NCBI GenBank assembly: GCA_028554755.1 | Contig: JAPTOF010000017.1 | Coordinates: 12,981,501-13,045,500 of the forward strand | Direction: 5' to 3' | Source of the DNA: Cordia subcordata | Lineage: Eukaryota > Streptophyta > Magnoliopsida > Boraginales > Cordiaceae | DNA length: 64,000 bases | Part shown: positions 46,928-59,816 of the stretch, piece after piece | How the letters are laid out: every line of letters begins with the position of its first letter | Position numbering within the stretch: position 1 is the stretch's first letter | Notes under the pieces: generated by a model | Databases searched by the model: none | The model's input: only the letters and a program-made list of their open reading frames with translations | Told to the model about the DNA's origin: nothing | Translations under genes and position numbers: made by a program

Positions 46928-49900
46928 ATGACGACGGTGGAGAAGCTGTTGGTGCAGATCTTCGAGAGGAAGAATTGGATAATCGAACAAGTGAAGCAGC
47001 AAACGGAGTTGTACGACCAACACCTCGCTTCAAAACTCCTCGTCCATGGCGTTGCTCCTCCTCCTTGGCTTAGGAACCCTAATCCTTCTTCTCACTCCAC
47101 ACGTACTTCTCTTTCCTTCACACACACATTTTTGTATGTATTATGAATTTCGAGATTTGATGGATTCTTTAAGTGTCTCGTATATGCATATGTTATTTGA
47201 TTCTTTTAGAGAAGATTGAATTACGTAGAAATGTAATTTGAATTGACATTGTCATTTGACCTGATCTTTGTGAAATTTTGTGAGAAAGTACGCTGTGTGC
47301 CGTTGCAATTAAGAAAACGTGAATTAAAGGAGATTATTTTACACTATTCGTGTGTTTTTGTCTCTGTTTCTATTGAACTTTAAGGATTACGCAAAGAACT
47401 TTGCTAGACCCCATGCCCGAAAAGGACGAGACTCGTATGCCTTGTTTGTTTTATGCTTATCTGAAAATTTAAATCTGAAAAGTGTATAATTTTATATGTT
47501 TTTTGGATTTAAGATTCTAGATAAGCAGATAACAAACACATCATTGGGATGCTTTTGCTTATTTAGATGTACACGTGTCTTTTCTCAGTTGCTAATTAGT
47601 TTTTTTGCCGTAATCCGGTGTTCCTTGAGCTTTTCAGGGCATAGAAATGTAAGGTTCTGCTAATTGTAACAAGCTTGCGGTTAATTCTTGAAATGTTGTC
47701 AAACAGTTTCGAGAGAACTCAGTGTTCGGATGTTTGGTAGTATGATTAGACTGTTGTACATAGAGTTTATCTTTTAAACATACATAGATCCAATTCCTCT
47801 TATGACTAATTTACTTGGATAATTAATAATTCTCTGGTGCAGAGCTGAACAAAGAAGAGTTGATTTCTGAACTTCTGCTTCCACATCCACGGCGTCCAGC
47901 CCATTACCCAAGTGCTCATTACTCTCACTACAGTAAGCCGGTTGTCAGAGACTATCCAGAGGTTTCAAATGGATTTTGCACTGAAACTCATGCTTCAAAC
48001 AGGGGTCTTGATGTGGGAGAGGGAGAGGGGCCGAGTATGGTAGTTGGGTGCCATGACATTGGTGTTGAAAATAATTTAAATATAGTTCCTGAGCTGGATG
48101 GCAGTGTTAGCTCGCCAGTTGACCAGATAGATGCTAGAATATCAAACATATATAGTGCTCCTGATCAATCATTGGCTAGAATTCAGAGGTCCAAGTCAAG
48201 ACAAAGGGCTCTTGAGCTCCGGAACAGTGCAAAGTCACAGGCTAAGAGTCATCTAAGAAATGAAGAAAAGACTGATGGATCTTCCTGTGGCATTAGATTG
48301 TCCGGTTTAGATTCTGAGTGGGTTGATCATTTCAATGAGGCACCAAAGTTACCCGAACCTTGTGCTATTAGCAGCCAAATTTGCGAAGGTGGAGAAAAGA
48401 ACGTGGAAGATAGTCAAAGTTTGGGCGAGGGAAGCAACCTCCATGCTGTAAGAATTACTAGGTCTGAAAGTTCTGGCAAAAGTCACAGCCAGAAGGAATC
48501 AAGCGCAAGGGCACTTAAAGCTTCTGAAAGGGGGTGCAATGCCCACATGGGAAGCAGCAGAAAGTCTAGAAGCTCCTGCAAAATTATTGGGGATATAGAA
48601 TCCAATGAAGGAGATAGCCGAAGCAAGGAAACGGGTAAAGATATTGATGCTGGAAGAACTACAAGATCTTGGACTTCTGGCATAAGTTGCAGGCATAGGG
48701 AAATGTATGAGGGAAATGGCCGAATAGAAGAATTAGGAATTGATACACAGGATAGCAAGAGTACGACGCCTAAGAGTTCGGCAAAACAAGCAAGTTATGT
48801 ATGTGATCCTCTGACAGCTTATGCCTCTGCTGATGTCATTCCAGAAAAAGATCTTGTAGATAGAACTTCTGTTATTCCTCAGAAAAATGATGTTAATCAA
48901 AGAGGCTCTATGGATGATTTGACTCAACAGCCACGCTGTGCAAGTGGGCCACTGGAATTGATTGCCCTGCCTAAGGTAAGTGAAGAGAATTGTGGTGTCA
49001 AAGCAGTTCCAGAATATGGCTTGCTTCAGAATGATGAGGCCTCCAATGTCTACTGTGGGCAGATTACAAGATTTAACGGCTCCAGTGGGCAAAATGACTG
49101 CATAAATCTGGCATCTGAGCCAATAGATTCTTCATTTTTAAGGGATGGGGACATTCTCCCAGTACCATGTGGCATTGTGCAAGAAAATGATAATTGTAAT
49201 GAGCCCTCAGTAGTGGCCAGTATATCAGATTGGCCACTTCATAAAAGAAGGAGGTCAGAAAATAGTTCTTGCAATAAACAAACATCAGACCCTACCAGTA
49301 ATTCCAGTGCTTCTGGTCTTAAACGTACCCGATTCGAGTTGTCTGCTGCGGGAAAGTTTGTAGCTGCAGGCAGCGAACTTCAAAATGCTTCAGGTTGTCA
49401 AGTAATTCCTGACAGCCACAGTAAGATTGCACAGCAGGAAATTGGAGATACTATCGTAGCTAATAAACTAGAAACTAATAAGGTCGTTGAAGATCAGTCT
49501 TTCAGTTACATCGACACTAACTTGGGAAAAGGCTTGGAGTGTTCGGCAGCAAGGCCTCCCCCTGATTGTTTCATATTATTGAAGCCCAAGCAGCTTGGCT
49601 TTGATAGCACAGAAGACTTGAATGATAAGGACAGGTCTAGTGATAATAAAGTAGCACCTATGGAGAAAAAGTCACCAGTAAAGCCAAAGGTCTCTAGTGA
49701 AGTAAGAGAACATTGCACGAAGTCCATTGAATTTAATGTTGCAAGAGACATCGAATTCCAGATGACTAGAGATGAGCCTGTTACAGATGAGCATTCGGAG
49801 TTAAAGAACATGAACAATGATTCAGAACCTGCCTGCAGGCAAAATTTACCTGACTTGGAAGAGGAAGATGTTATGCTGCCAAAGGCTTGTGAAACTCCTG

Positions 49901-52900
49901 ATATAGAGATAAATAAGTTGAATGCTCCTTCCAAACAAGGGTGTGAGTCTTCCCCACAGCAGCATGCTGAAGGGGTATGATATTTACTGCTTTATTCAGG
50001 AACCCTATATTTACTTCAATAATTCCAATTTGCCTATGTATGTTCAGTCCACATCATTTCAAAATGTCTAGTTATGGAATATTGTTTTTTTTGCAGATTA
50101 TTTGTCTTGAATAAGTCACTAGTTTTGCTTGCCTTTAATATCAGATCTCAATTCTTGACCTCAAATGAAGATATAGTAACTTAATCAATCTCATTTATTC
50201 GTTGTGAATTAGTTAGATTGTGTTTGCTGTTGAATTTTGTGGCTTGTATTTACTCCCTCCACAGGTAGAAATTTTCAGCAGAAATATAGGTGGAAATATT
50301 TTCTTTTGTAGAGCTCTGGCCTCTTTCAAAGTCTCCATTATTTTTTTTTCTTAGACGCGTTCTTCTATATGCCTCTGGCAGTCTATATTCAACATTCAAA
50401 TGACCTTTCCAATAAAGATTTATCTTGTGACCTTCCTGATTTTCTGGTTCTCTTTTACAGTGTGCATATGTATATTTGGTCATGCAGTTTTCTGGGTAGG
50501 AGGGATAGTTCAAGGAGCTTATGTCATTTTCTGTTGAAAGAGTTCACCAGTATCTAGCACCTCTTGAATAATCTATCAAATTTTGTCCTTTTAGTATTAA
50601 GACTTCTATCTTATCTGTCCTTACAGGGTGATTGCAGATGTGGAGGGAAGGATAGGAGTTCTAGATGCAAACATTCTGTGCCGACTAACTTCTCAAGTTT
50701 TACCACAGAGGCAAAAGGAGACTCTCAAAGTCCCTTGGCTGAGGAAGTGGTATATGGACATTCTACTTGCATTGAACCTGATGCAAACCATAAGCCATTC
50801 TCCAACAAATTCCCGCGGAGAAGTCCTCATCTGGGGAGGAATGGGTCATTAAGGGGCTCAGCTGGGTCTGTTAATGACAAAACTCATGTTCCAGAAGCAA
50901 GGGAATTTCAAGACACAAATATACAGTTGTCCCCAGAAACAAGTTCTAAAAGTTATGAAGTTAAGAGGAGAAAGATGGAAAATCAACAAGTTGATTGCTG
51001 CATTGCATCCTCAAGGGAAGAAATACAGAAGCTCTACAAGGATCTGAAGGATGTTAGGTGCAGTTCAGATCCTGTTTTGGGTGACTTGACTATTGGAAAT
51101 AAGAGCCCAGAAGTGACAATGAAATCTAATGTGAAACATCACCAGACTGAAATTATTGGATCCCTACCTGAACATCAAAGAGATAAGGTATCTGTTCTTC
51201 TCTTGAGCTAGAATTGGCTACATGTTTTGTCTTAAACTTCTGAAAATGAGCAGGAGTTTCTGTTGCGTAGTTTGCCTGACATAAGAATTCTGAGGCTTCC
51301 CGATAGCCTATATAGAGATGTTGGTGGAAGAAAAATATTACCATATGTTATTGTCAAAGGACTGAAATCTAATCTAGTGAAATATCAGAGTCTTATCTTT
51401 CCCTGATGATATTTTAATAGAGAGGTAATTCTGCCAGTTGTTTAGAGTTAGAAATGATATCCTTCCCAATTCTAACAGTAATTTACCAAGGCAACAAGCT
51501 CTTCATTCTCATCAAAAAGTTAGAAAAGGTGCCCAGCAAAAAAAAAAGTTAGAAAAGGCAAAGGGCAAGGTAAAGGACCTAGTATTTTCAATATTTACTT
51601 TCTAGTGGACATTGATCTATAGTCCCATAGTGTCCTGCTTGTTCCAAGAGGTGTTGTATGAATTCACATGTTTAATCTCTATTTAGTGGCTAAACATTTC
51701 AGAAAGAAATTCTCTGTAGTGATGCACTTCTAGGGTGACTTCCAAGTCCCACCTGGTTATGTGAACAGAATCAAAGAGTCAATTTTTTTTTTTCAATTCA
51801 CTTTTATATTTCCAAGGAGTCAAGTTTCTTATATTAAACTTAATGCAGTGATAGTTCTTCAAGATTCTTTCTTAGGAAGCTATATTTCCTTTATTTTCTC
51901 TTTGTAGGATTGGCTCGATTTTGCAGAGAACAATAACAATCCTGAGAATCTTTCGTCAGTTGTCAATAAAAATTCAGAAATATCCCTTGTCTCAAGGTTG
52001 ACTGCAGAGGCAGCTGGAGATATCCAAGGAGGGTGCTTGGTTGAGGCAACAACAGCCATAGATGCAAGTAGCATTACTCCTGATGCGCGAATGGACAGAG
52101 ACGAACAGGTGTTGAATCTTGAAGATAAGGATTACCTACTGGATCCTGAAAAGTCAACTTATACTGAGAGACATCTTTCAGAAAGAAAATCTGTTCCTGA
52201 AGAGGATCACTTACTCCCACAGTCTTCAGTTCAGTCTCCTCAAGGCAAGGACCGGGAGTTGTTTGGTGATGATCAATTTATGTCTGCAGAGTTGGCTTGT
52301 GCTGGGAGAAGCCTTTTGGAAAGAATGGCTATTCTGGACAGTTCAGTTCAGTCTGCAAACATTGAAGACCTTGACATAAAGGATGCTAAACAAACATTGC
52401 CTGTGTTTGAAGGGTTCATCATAGATCCACAATCAGAAAAAAGAGAATGGGATGTTTCTGGAAACATAATTAACGTTGACAAACTGGACCTTCCAAGATC
52501 TACAATAGCACGTGCAAGCATCCTGGAGCAGATCTGCAAATCTGCTAGCGCTTGTACACCTTTGTCGCATCTGTCATCTGCTCTGGAATCGCACAGATAC
52601 CAAAATTTGTTCCAGTCTGTGCCAAATGGTCTTCTTGAACAAACAGATCTGCAAGGTGTTCAATTTCTAAATGAAGATTCCGACAAACAGTTTCTGACTA
52701 GTTTGAGTAATGTGAATGAAGCCAATAGCAGTCTCCAAGGGATGCCGTATTCTGATTATTTTCCTGGTTCTGGTACTCGATTTGGTTTGACACCAGTAAA
52801 GCAATACACGTCTCCTGTCGGTAAAATCTGGGAGAGTTTCTCATCACGAAGTGGTAGTTCAGGAAAGAGCTTAAGCTCAAACCCGGAGCTTACATGCTTC

Positions 52901-55391
52901 CCTATTGAAGAGGATCCCAGTATCAGTGATGGAAATGAGACAGCAGATGAGGGTGGAGATGAAGCTCAAGAAGACATCGATTCGCTTGTGGAGAATAATG
53001 CTAAGAGAGAACATGAGACAAGTATAGCTGAAGTACGCTTAAACCCTCCAGCGTCAGTTTCTGCTCTGCAGGAATTTCTAAATAGAGGCAGTGTGGACCC
53101 GATGAGCACAGAAGCCAGCTTCACTAGGACTCATACTCATAGCAGGGTGAAACGTAAGCTTGGGAATTCCTACAGAAATAAGGGTGACGGGAAAGAGAAC
53201 CAAATAATATCAACTGGTGCAAATGGAACAAAGATTGCTAAGGCCTCACTCAATAATAGGTACAGCAGGCCAAAGTTATCTGGTAAAGACAGTCTGAGGA
53301 ATGAACCCCGGAAACTGTCGGAGAAGGAACCAAAGCGCAATAATATTGTTTCAAATGTAACTTCATTTATTCCTTTGGTCAAACAGAAACAAGCAGCTGA
53401 AGTGTGTGCAGGTATCTTTTTGTCTCTTCTTGGTGCTTGTGTTTCCTGCTTATTTGCTTTTTCCTCTCTCAAGAATTGATCACTTCTTCAGTGACAGTAC
53501 CTCTTTCTGTACAGTTGTCCTTGCAAATTTTTATGTAATATATGCATGATATCTATCGGCTAAAATAATTGTATTTTTGCACATTTGATTTTAGACCATT
53601 TACTGACTTCTGTCTCTTTGATGCTGTTCTATTAAATTGGACCATTATTCTGCAGTATTAACCCTGCTTTTTGTTTGGTAAGGCATTAACATATATGCTA
53701 ATCTATGTTTTAATCAGGACTATCTCTTCTTCCGATATTGCTTCTTATTCTTTTACATATGATACCTTGAACACACTAATCTGCAGGCGTTTAATTGCCT
53801 TAATGCTTTCTTCTGTGTATTTTATTTTTCTCATTTGTCTTGCAGGAAAGAGAGAGATCAAGGTGAAGGCTTTGGAGGCTGCTGAGGCTGCAAAACGCCT
53901 GGAAGAAAAAAGGGAAAATGAACGTAAAGTAAGGAAAGAAGCAATGAAACTTGAACGAGCAAAGATGGAGCAAGAGAATGCAAAACAGGCTGAGTTAGAA
54001 AAGAAGAAGAAAGAAGAAGAACGGAGGAGAAAAGATGCTTATATGGCAGCAAGAAAAAGACAAAGGGAGGAGGAAGAGAGGAAGGAGAAGGAGAGGAAAA
54101 GAAAGCGAACTGAAGAAACACAGCGCCAGAAGAAAGAACAAGAGGACAAATTGCGTACTCAGAAAGTAGACAAAGAAAAACTACGATCTGAATTTGTAGG
54201 ATGCATTCTTTTTAATGAGGATTCTACTTTATGTTCTTCTATTATGGCATTGCTTATAGAATTGACTTTTCCTCCAGGATGATAAAATGATCAGCAAGAA
54301 GGAAACTGGAAATGAACTGAAGAGTCATAAGGCTGTAGATAAAGAAAGGGGAGATGATATTACTTGTAAGATGCTAGAGACTGAACCAAGCACAGCCACA
54401 ATTGCATCAACTAATCTCCAGCAAGCAAGCATTTCTTTGAAAGAATGTATTGCTTCTTCCAAGCCTTGTGATAACAAACAGGTAGAAGCTTGTTATGGCT
54501 ACTTATTTCCATGAGTGAGTTTTTCTACTTGAACCTGCGCTAGAGAAAAAAAGAGACAGTAACATAGGATTCTGGCAACTTGGAGAAGGAAATTGTAAGA
54601 TCCAAATCAGATTATTTGCTGGAAAAGAAACATCATATGCTCTTAAGGAAAGGAAAAAAGAATTATCACTCTTTATGCTGACATTTTAACTTTGTATGTC
54701 CCAGGCAGTATGCACGCTACAGAACTCCATTGATACTGGTAAATTTGTTCCAGAGAAAACTGTAGAGAAATCATATGAAATTTCTCCATATCAGTGCTCA
54801 GACGATGAAGATGAAGAAGTGGACGACTTGCCCACCAAAAAATTTATTCCGCAATGGGCCAGGTGATTAACCATTTTATTTTGCCAGCACATTAGTGCAT
54901 TCTTTACTGCACGGGAAACAGTTAACATTTTTAGATGTTGCTATATGAGGTACTCCGGATGTATAGCCTTTTTGCATACCATGTTATCTGGTTTCCCAGT
55001 CTTTCCTTGTGTATATTGGACATGATTTATTATACATGAAATTTTCATGTTGTAAGATGCATGTTAGTTATTTCATGAATTTGTAATATACTTATTAATT
55101 ATATTAGCCCCGTTAGACTTTTTTGTGAGCAAGTTGTAGTGACTTCTAGTGCTTTATTTTGCAGTAAAAACTCTGTGGCTATGGCTCTACCCTTGCAGCA
55201 AGAACTTGACCCTGATGTCATATTTCCTCTAGAAAGTTTCTGTAGTATGGATGAAGGTAACCCCTCTGACACCACTTCTTACCCCAGTTTTGCAGTTCTG
55301 TTCTCGTTTCCAGACCTTCTGAACTCATTTCTGTTTATATTGTTTAGTTCTTCTTCCTCGAAAGCTACAACAGAAGCAGGCTGCAATATGA
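46928..55391 (+). CDS. WYR: INCENP homologue, chromosomal passenger complex scaffold (WYRD)
   Basis: Exons: 46928-47102, 47843-49974, 50627-51187, 51908-53411, 53846-54195, 54278-54481, 54705-54862, 55165-55256, 55348-55391; 1739 aa. The N-terminus (TTVEKLLVQIFERKNWI) and a conserved ELISELLLPHPRRP block just inside exon 2 match plant INCENP proteins. A long disordered Ser/Lys/Glu-rich middle (about 100-1450) follows. Exon 5 (about 1458-1574) encodes an almost unbroken Glu/Lys/Arg single alpha helix (RLEEKRENERKVRKEAMKLE and on), as in animal INCENP. The IN-box, which binds and activates Aurora kinase, spans exons 7-8: SDDEDEEVDDLPTKKFIPQW, then ASKNSVAMALPLQQELDPD and IFPLE. INCENP places Aurora at centromeres and the phragmoplast midzone; the Arabidopsis gene WYRD is needed for gamete cell fate. 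A weaker point is the long exon 2, whose GAAGGG-GTATGA donor could shift by a few bases. Confidence 0.93.
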
Positions 55392-57480
55392 AAGGAGCAA
55401 CCTTGTCAAGGATGAGCTCCTAATTGAGGCTTAATTTTAATGACGGATATTGCATCTCAAGGCTTCAAGGTCATTGCTTCTTCAGTTATACGACAACTTC
55501 TGTCCAAGCCAGACCAAACAAAAACTAAGCCTCGTCCCACTAGTTACGCGACAGCTTTATTTCTAATTCATTGCAGTTTGGTAGGTCACATGCATCAGAG
55601 GCTTGTGCAACCCGAGGAATCTTAATTCATCCATCATCAGTAGGGAAGCCTGACTGTTGCAAGCAGTAACTCATCCATCTCCATTAGTAGAGTTGAGTTT
55701 TAGTCACTCTCAGATTCTGATTGTAGCCATATCAGTTACATAATGATATGTGGTTATCTATCAAGGCAGCTTGCTTTTTGGGAGTTTTTGTAATGATATT
55801 GAAAATGCAATTTAATGAGCAATTGTCATTCATTAGATGTTTTTCCAATGGCAACCAGGTGTGGCCTTAGAATCTCCTTGTAATATATTCAAGGGTGTTG
55901 AACTATCCAGAGAATTATGATAAAACAATTCCGATATTTCACTACATTGAATGGAAAATGTGGAAGCTGCATCTCATGATAAATACACAATCTCAGTAAG
56001 AAAACCGTGGACAATGTTATTGAACTCTCTATTGACGAACAAATTTTACATTCCAAGTGGAAAGGCCTTTAAGCTTTCCTTTGTACTCCGTGCACACACA
56101 CACACAAGTACATCTAGGATACAACACATACCACATCCACAGATCTACGTGATTTATTTACACCAAATGTTACCAAGAAGCTCCTAGAACAGAATGTGAA
56201 AGGTGTTTCCTTTCCTAGAATGGTCGTCTAATTTTCTCAGCATTGCCTCCTTTGGAAAAAAGAAAAGAAAAGAAAAAGTTAGCCAATTCCCAAGGTCTTC
56301 ACCCTTTGCTTTTCAACTTCATAGGGTTAAGAATTTCCATAGAAGCAATTGAAGGGAAGATTTCTCCACCCTAAACGAGCAACAATCATTTGTGTATGCA
56401 ACTCAAAGTACAATACAATCTTAAGAAACCTTGAGCTAGGTTTGGTGAAGATCGATAGTTTGCTGGGTCCGTAAAACTGAAATATAAGCATAACAATTGA
56501 AAACCAATCAGCAAAAGTGAAATGATATAACAAATCCCTCTATTTTGATTTTCATATATTTTATCAAGCATGTATCGAAATGTCAGTTTCATTCTTCTTC
56601 AGACCTATCTGCATAACAGCAATTGCATTTAAGAGACAATTTCCTTTTGCTTTACAATGTTACGTCGACGCATGTAATCCTCTTTCTCCATATGTTATTA
56701 ACTATTACGGTTAAAAAGATTAAATTTCTATCTCTATATGTACGCAACTGTTATGGTTAAAAAGATTAACCTTCTATCTCTACATTACGCAACTATTAGG
56801 GTTGAAATGATTACCCTTTTATCTCTATACGTTACACAATTATTACACTTAAAAAAAGATCAATGCTCCTTCTTTTACGTGCGTTACAACCGTTACGTAA
56901 CCCTTCTTTTTCATTTGCATTACAACCGTCACACTTAAGGAATAAGCCTCCTTTTTTCAATATGCCTTTTTAATTTCGATACGCATTTCAACCATTATGC
57001 AGAAGAAAATGAAAAATGCACCCCTTTACCTTAGCTGTCATTCGATGCTTTACTTTCCCTGCTAATGGAACAAGTGAAAATTGTACACGACCATTATATA
57101 CAAAACATAAGCGGGAAATTAACTATAAAATGAGAAGAAATCTAGAAACTCACGGCCAAGAATAAGATAATTTATATAAGATTATGACGTTATAAAATCA
57201 ACGAGAAAATCCAGTAACCTATGGTACATGATTCTCGGCTGTAATCACACCAAGGAAAAGACTTGATATGCTAATATGTATCTCCTTATAAAATTATAAC
57301 ATTACGAAAATGACCATTATATACAAAAGATATATAAGAAATTGATTATAAAATGAGAAGAAATCTAGGAACCCACTGCCAAGAACGAGACAATCAATAT
57401 CTCCTCGTAAGATTATAACATTATGAAATCAAAGAGAAAATCCAATAACCTGTTGTACACGATTCCTTGGCTGTAGTCAT
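55392..57480. other. INCENP-MIR156 spacer with repeats
   Basis: Holds the INCENP 3' untranslated region, a CA microsatellite (about 56092-56105), a 45-bp minisatellite (56672-56990) and a 230-bp tandem duplication (57080-57490). I see no protein gene. Confidence 0.6.
56672..56995. repeat. Degenerate 45-bp minisatellite, about seven units
   Basis: Units follow the pattern CTTCTATCTCTAnATGTTACG, then CAACTATTACGGTTAAAAAGATTAA, and become more diverged to the right (TTACAACCGTTACGTAACCC, TTACAACCGTCACACTTAAGG). The best-matching units are at about 56715-56805. Confidence 0.7.
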
Positions 57481-57495
57481 ACTAAAGGAAAAGGC
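57080..57495. repeat. Tandem duplication of about 230 bp reaching the MIR156 hairpin
   Basis: Copy 1 (about 57088-57275) and copy 2 (about 57311-57508) share ACCATTATATACAAAA, AAAATGAGAAGAAATCTAG, AGAGAAAATCCA(A/G)TAACCT and a TTCnnGGCTGTA(A/G)TCA run. The right copy ends only a few bases from the miR156 star arm, so the duplication covers the 3' flank of the miRNA gene. Confidence 0.7.
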
Positions 57496-57499
57496 ATGA

Positions 57500-57600
57500 T
57501 AAGTTATGCTGACAGAAGTAGAGAGAGCACACTCCCACAAAGAGCAAAAAAACCTTTTGCCAATGGCGGGTTGTGCTCTCTCTCTTCTGTCAACAGAGAT
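57500..57600 (-). ncRNA. MIR156: MIR156 precursor hairpin (MIR156H-like by position)
   Basis: On the minus strand the 5' arm at 57592-57573 reads TGACAGAAGAGAGAGAGCAC, a known miR156 form. After a loop of about 42 bases the 3' arm at 57530-57508 reads GTGCTCTCTCTACTTCTGTC then AGC. The arms pair fully apart from one bulged A in the star arm, and the stem extends into GTTGACAG/CTGTCAGC. miR156 guides cleavage and repression of SPL transcription factors and sets the juvenile-to-adult phase change. The place next to the INCENP homologue matches Arabidopsis MIR156H (At5g55835) beside WYRD (At5g55820). Confidence 0.95.
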
Positions 57601-58005
57601 CTCCTTAACCTTCAATATGACTACATAAAAACCCCTACTCCACATCACTTCATCGCTGCAATCGAAAAGAAAATACATAAATACATTAGACAATAGAAAC
57701 GTATATATAACACCATTGTGTTTTCACGAACCAAATCAAATCAAGTCTTTATCTTAGACGGATCTAATACAAAACCATGTTAATGAAAATAAAATTTAAA
57801 AACAAAACTTACCAGAAAACAAGTTTGCATGTGTGCATGCATAAGAAGAATGGAGACACTTGAAAGAGGAAAAAGATGGAGATGGAGATGGAGATAGAGA
57901 TACAGAGAGAGATAGAGAGAGAGGCGTATGAGCAACAAAGTTTGGTTGCAATGGAACACTAGTGAGGGACACGTACACTAAGGGTATGAGTTATGGCAAT
58001 TTATA
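57601..58005 (-). promoter_or_regulatory. MIR156 promoter and spliced primary transcript
   Basis: A TATA box (minus strand TATAAAT, 57999-58005) predicts a start near 57970. The transcript would begin with a CT-rich leader (57850-57920, the complement of GAGATG/GAGATA simple repeats). A donor TTTTCTG/GTAAGT at 57813 and an acceptor GATTGCAG at 57656 suggest a 157-bp intron (57656-57812), putting the hairpin in exon 2 (from 57655 down). Introns upstream of hairpins are known in plant MIR156 genes; this one is inferred from splice signals only. Confidence 0.6.
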
Positions 58006-58009
58006 GAGT

Positions 58010-59530
58010 CTTGGCCTATGCAAAGCCATGACTAAGTTTAGGTGGTAAAAGTGTAAAATTTTACAACTCAATAAATTTTATATATTATTGTTAATTTTGG
58101 CAATTTAATTGGATTTAGATAACCTGCTAAAAATTGCGTGATATTTCTTTTGGTAAAATATCCAAAGTTGCATAATACCGTGTGATTTTAGAACCGTGTG
58201 ATTTTAGAACTCGTTAATATACATTTTTTAAATTGTAAAGAATATTAAATTGCAGGCTTTACAATATATATAACTTATTAGTTATTAGCGAGTTTTTAAA
58301 TATATAAGATTTAATATAATTTTAACAAAACACAAAAATAAAATAAAATAAAATGCAGCTTCCTCTATTTCTATTATCAATATTTTAATTACACCACAGT
58401 TACTTATGATCATAAACCAAGCGAAAACTAATAAATGTTAGGTCTGAGAACACTTTTGAGATGTTTTTCAAAGAAAAATAACTTCTTTTTTTTTTTTTTA
58501 TAGATTTGAATATAACAAATTAGTAAAGTCTTACGTCTATACGTTAAATGCTCCACCATTAAACTAATACCTTAATTAGAACTACTTTGATAGATATTGG
58601 CAGTTTCATTAGATTTAGAGAATCTGCTAAAGTTGGAAAATTATATCTTTATCAGCATGCAATTTCATTACACCTAATTTTATTAATTTTTAATAATTGA
58701 TAAATCTCCAATTACTAAAACCGTCCATTGTGATAATGAACCCTCGTGTCCACCGGTAAGTGTCATGTTTAGCTAAATGTAGCTTCGAGAATGACTTGCC
58801 TGGGCGAAGTATCCAATGAGGGTCCCAATCTTAAATTGAACATATATGCAAAATATACTCGTCAGGCATGCCCTGAAATTATTTTTTCCTTTTCTTTATA
58901 GGGAAAGTAAAATTTGACCGTAAAAATTGACATATGATAATGAAATTACTTAAAGAAAAAAAAAAAAAACTTTGCATTCCTATATTGGTGTATTCCTTTC
59001 TTCTTCTTGGATGATCAAATCGAGAAGATTATTTCTTTTGATGAGAAAAAAGATGATCAATGAAAGGCATTTGTATGACAATGCAATTGAAAAGATATGA
59101 TTAGTTCTATTGACGAAGGGGAAAAAATGTTTTGAGTGACGCAAAAGTGATTAGTATTTAGTTTTCAATTTACAACTGCTACGGATTTCAATCACTAAAA
59201 AAAATAAATACGATGAAATCAGTTCTGGATTTTGAAAATCTTAGTTGGTTGTGTTCATAAAAGTGATTCCTTTATGATCAATTTTTATTACAAAAAGGAA
59301 ATCATTTAAGATAGATCGTCTTTAAGCTAATTTATCACCAATAAACCCAATTAGATTCCAAACTTATAGCCACAAGGTATCTCCATATCTGGCCATATGA
59401 TTCTCGTTTTGTATACGAGAGATCCACATTTCACCTCTTAGTCACTCAAGACACCATTAATTAGGGAAAAAAAATAATACAAATCCAAAGAACAAGCCGC
59501 TGTATAATTAACATCTAAAAGCTGATGCAT
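58010..59530. other. Spacer between MIR156 and the cystatin-like gene
   Basis: AT-rich with no gene supported. The first few hundred bases left of 58400 are upstream of MIR156 and probably hold its regulatory region. Nothing else stands out. Confidence 0.5.
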
Positions 59531-59535
59531 TAATA

Positions 59536-59664
59536 TAAAATGACTTCTTACACAGAGAGAAATCTCTGTTTACCATTCTAAGTCATCATCATCACCATCT
59601 AAAATGACTTCTTACGGAGAGAATTCTCTGATTACCACTACAAGTCATCATCATCAACATCTTA
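59536..59664. repeat. Two tandem hairpin units downstream of the cystatin-like gene
   Basis: Each of two 64-bp units has nested inverted repeats: outer AAATGACTT..AAGTCAT and inner CAGAGAGAAATCTCTG (unit 1) or GAGAGAATTCTC (unit 2), followed by a CATCATCA run. They lie 150-280 bases past the stop codon, in the probable 3' untranslated or termination region. Confidence 0.7.
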
Positions 59665-59816
59665 ACGCAAATATATAGAGCAGAGTAGCAAGGAAACAAG
59701 AGCTATATACACGAGTTTGAAAACCAATGACTAATCCCAGTCCAATGTCAAAAAGCTATGTTCATTGATCTAACACAGAATGCAAACTGTTAGTCAAGAT
59801 TTGCTCCATTACCATA

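Noticed and set aside
57796..57978. 60-codon minus-strand frame rich in Ser/Leu/Pro
   Set aside because: The frame is the translated CT-rich repeat in the MIR156 leader, not a protein.
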